A DNA stretch of 31,878 nt, taken from contig JBMYXZ010000004.1 of assembly GCA_049608925.1 (NCBI GenBank), positions 1-31,878 on the forward strand, in the 5' to 3' direction. Under the pieces are notes generated by a model, which had not been told where the DNA came from, searched no databases, and saw only the letters and a list, made by a program, of their open reading frames with translations. The stretch comes from JBMYXZ01 sp049608925 (GTDB lineage Bacteria > Pseudomonadota > Alphaproteobacteria > JAGOMX01). Position 1 is the stretch's first letter, and every line of letters starts with the position of its first letter. Positions 30,685 through 31,878 of the stretch are shown here, in pieces. A program made the translations under genes and the position numbers.

Positions 30685-31272
30685 TTATTTATACGGATAC
30701 TGCGGGTTATTACCATAGGGATTGTTGTATACTTGTGTATCTACAGAGACTAATGGATTAACTTCCAGACGCATGGGCGTAGGAGTGAAAACGTTTGAAG
30801 TATAGTATGAAGAAGTAGAAGGTACACTGCCGGCCTGCTGCTGTGCGTAGTTCCAATCAACAGGTTTTTCATGTTCTTGTTGTGCTTGAGCTGCACCCCC
30901 TTGATATTCGTATCCCGAATAAACATATTGCTGATTTTGTTGCTGACGAGGGACTATCTGCAATTTACCATCTTCTGTTTGCATTACCCGCCCATCAAGC
31001 ACTGCATAATAAAGTTGTTCGTATTGACCCCTATAAAATGATAGCTCTTCAGTAGAAGAAGATAGTTCGCGTTCCAATCTTTTATTTTCAAGCACAAGTT
31101 TCGGCACATTCTCTGTGGCCTCCCGCAGCTGATGATATTTCTCAACCGACATCCTTACATGTGTTGGAGCATCACCAAACTTCCAATCGGTTTTTTCCTC
31201 AGAAGACAGGCTTGGGTTTGCCGCCAACACACAGCCTAATAAACATACTATTGCTATAAATAGATTCTTCAT
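30685..31272 (-). CDS. Secreted coiled-coil protein with Gln/Tyr/Asn-rich tail
   Basis: A 195-residue protein. Signal peptide is about residues 1-23 (MKNLFIAIVCLLGCVLAANPS). A coiled-coil-like helix covers about 45-85 (YHQLREATENVPKLVLENKRLERELSSSTEEL, written here only in part as motif), and from about 108 a low-complexity region rich in Gln, Tyr, Asn, Ser and Pro runs to the end (QQQNQQYVYSGYEYQGG, NNPYGNNPQYPYK). The start has a strong ggaggtg ribosome site. It leads the run with hisC, three bases downstream, although nothing suggests a shared biochemical role. No family recognised; surface or periplasmic structural protein is an inference. Confidence 0.75.
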   Translation of the reverse strand: MKNLFIAIVCLLGCVLAANPSLSSEEKTDWKFGDAPTHVRMSVEKYHQLREATENVPKLVLENKRLERELSSSTEELSFYRGQYEQLYYAVLDGRVMQTEDGKLQIVPRQQQNQQYVYSGYEYQGGAAQAQQEHEKPVDWNYAQQQAGSVPSTSSYYTSNVFTPTPMRLEVNPLVSVDTQVYNNPYGNNPQYPYK

Positions 31273-31297
31273 TCAACACCTCCATACTCATTGTTAA

Positions 31298-31326
31298 TTT
31301 TTACCCACTCATATTGGCATTATCAA
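31298..31326 (-). promoter_or_regulatory. Promoter of the 30685-31272 gene and following run
   Basis: On the minus strand TTGATA (31321-31326), a 17-base spacer and TAAAAA (31298-31303) precede the ATG at 31272 with correct distances. It probably serves hisC and possibly the zinc genes too. Confidence 0.4.
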
Positions 31327-31372
31327 TCGCCTATCGCAAGATATGAAATTATTAGTGTGTGGGGCGGGTGCG

Positions 31373-31488
31373 AACCCATATGTGTCTGGAATAATCTTAT
31401 GATGAAGGGAGAGCCTGCTGTTTCAAGACTCTCTCCACTCAACACAACGCACTCCGACTTTCCGCGGCTTGACCGCGGAATCTATTTA
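31373..31488 (+). repeat. Repeat element C (shortened, decayed relative of D)
   Basis: The left part, acccatatgtgtctggaat and beyond, aligns with 31682 onward of element D. The right part from actccgac (31451) through the hairpin TTCCGCGG-CTTGA-CCGCGGAA (31460-31480) matches 31819-31848 of D almost exactly. The middle is shorter than in D, and the left terminal repeat is no longer recognisable. Confidence 0.7.
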
Positions 31489-31648
31489 ATTGTTTTATTT
31501 TAATCATTTAGCTTGCGTCCAGTATCGTCTTGAGTCAGGGCCCGTCCGTAAAGACCATCAAATCTATTTTTGGATTAGAATCTCTAGAGAGTTCTACTGA
31601 CATAAGGGAACCTACAAGTTATCAAGATTTTATACCCACATAAGGCAG

Positions 31649-31870
31649 TGAAAAAATTGCAAAAATGGATTCCGCGGTCAAGCCCATAAGTGTCCGGGAT
31701 AATTTGGATGATGGGCTGAGAGCATATATCAACCATGGGGTTCAGGATATTATTAGGATGCATGATTTCTTTTGAAGGAGCTGAGGCCAGAGCTCTGGAG
31801 CTCTCCCCAATCCCCCATACTCCGACTTTCCGCGGCTTGACCGCGGAATCCATTTTTTGAAATTTTTTCA
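31649..31870. mobile_element. MITE-like element D with long terminal inverted repeats
   Basis: Bases 31661-31684 and 31834-31857 are perfect 24-bp inverted repeats. The pairing continues outward to 31649 and 31870 with one mismatch and one extra A, giving arms of about 36 and 37 bases around a roughly 150-base centre. The centre has no convincing gene. The right arm includes the second half of the local hairpin TTCCGCGG-CTTGA-CCGCGGAA (31828-31848), so two alternative foldings exist. No target-site duplication is evident and no transposase is present. The size, lack of coding and long inverted ends fit a non-autonomous miniature element. Confidence 0.7.
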
Positions 31871-31878
31871 GTACTTTA

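Larger units (their letters stand above)
31273..31878. other. Gene-free, repeat-rich end of the window
   Basis: 606 bases with no credible gene. It contains the promoter of the 31272 gene (31298-31326), repeat copies C (31373-31488) and D (31649-31870), and about 160 bases between them in which I see nothing. Open frames of 70 and 89 codons here largely translate the repeats. Confidence 0.6.

Noticed and set aside
31361..31380. gggtgcgaaccc resembling a tRNA T-arm
   Set aside because: The loop lacks TTC, no acceptor or anticodon stem fits around it, and it aligns with the left part of repeat element D.
31584..31853. 89-codon minus-strand frame and a 70-codon plus-strand frame in the right-end repeat region
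   Set aside because: The minus-strand frame starts inside the right arm of element D and crosses the whole element; the plus-strand frame covers element C. Both are repeat translations.

Overview
The window looks like a piece of an alphaproteobacterial chromosome of moderate-to-low GC (by eye, below 50%). The main evidence is gene order. A long minus-strand run reads lysC, a FabK-like flavoprotein, ptsP, a RodZ-like gene, hisS, prfA, prmC, a DUF4167 gene, clpB and xthA, with divergent ubiG at its head. A second run is dnaX-ybaB-recR. DUF4167 is a family known mainly from Alphaproteobacteria. Several short secreted proteins of unknown function, intergenic palindromic repeats and the absence of ispG from its usual place recall host-associated lineages (Holosporales/Rickettsiales-like). 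That placement is inference; no rRNA or tRNA is present to test it.

Layout. 1-1.0 kb: 3' part of a membrane acyltransferase (+). 1.1-3.5 kb: a secreted unknown protein (-), a 93-bp decayed copy of the acyltransferase, and a SulP anion transporter with a STAS domain (-). 3.8-4.9 kb: a small membrane/secreted protein and glyoxalase II gloB (+), whose stop codon overlaps that of convergent umuC (-). 6.2-6.75 kb: intergenic region with a double-hairpin repeat (element A) and an inverted repeat that covers a Shine-Dalgarno site. 6.76-7.57 kb: secreted unknown protein (+). 7.58-19.9 kb: the ten-gene minus-strand run. 19.99-20.7 kb: ubiG (+). 20.6-21.8 kb: two secreted unknown proteins (-), one overlapping ubiG antisense. 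21.9-24.8 kb: rpmE with its own promoter and terminator, then recR, ybaB and dnaX. 24.98-26.1 kb: a two-membrane-segment sensor-like protein (+). 26.2 kb: element B. 26.4-26.85 kb: secreted unknown protein (-). 26.9-31.3 kb: a minus-strand run of a coiled-coil secreted protein, hisC, a 30-residue membrane peptide, and znuC, znuB and znuA. 31.3-31.9 kb: elements C and D; D has long terminal inverted repeats like a MITE.

How the genes relate. Most of the window is housekeeping: translation (hisS, prfA, prmC, rpmE), protein disaggregation (clpB), replication and repair (dnaX, recR, xthA, umuC), cell shape (RodZ-like), nitrogen-PTS signalling (ptsP), lysine/threonine precursor supply (lysC), quinone synthesis (ubiG) and zinc uptake (znuABC). 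Tight overlaps (prfA/hisS, prfA/prmC, ptsP/fabK-like, hisC/small ORF, znuA/znuB) indicate translational coupling.

Most worth a second look are the hairpin repeat family (elements A-D), whose stems differ in sequence but keep pairing, and the small membrane peptide coupled to hisC. The unusual aspartokinase regulatory region and the sensor-like protein without an output domain follow. I saw no CRISPR array, phage, transposase, rRNA or tRNA.
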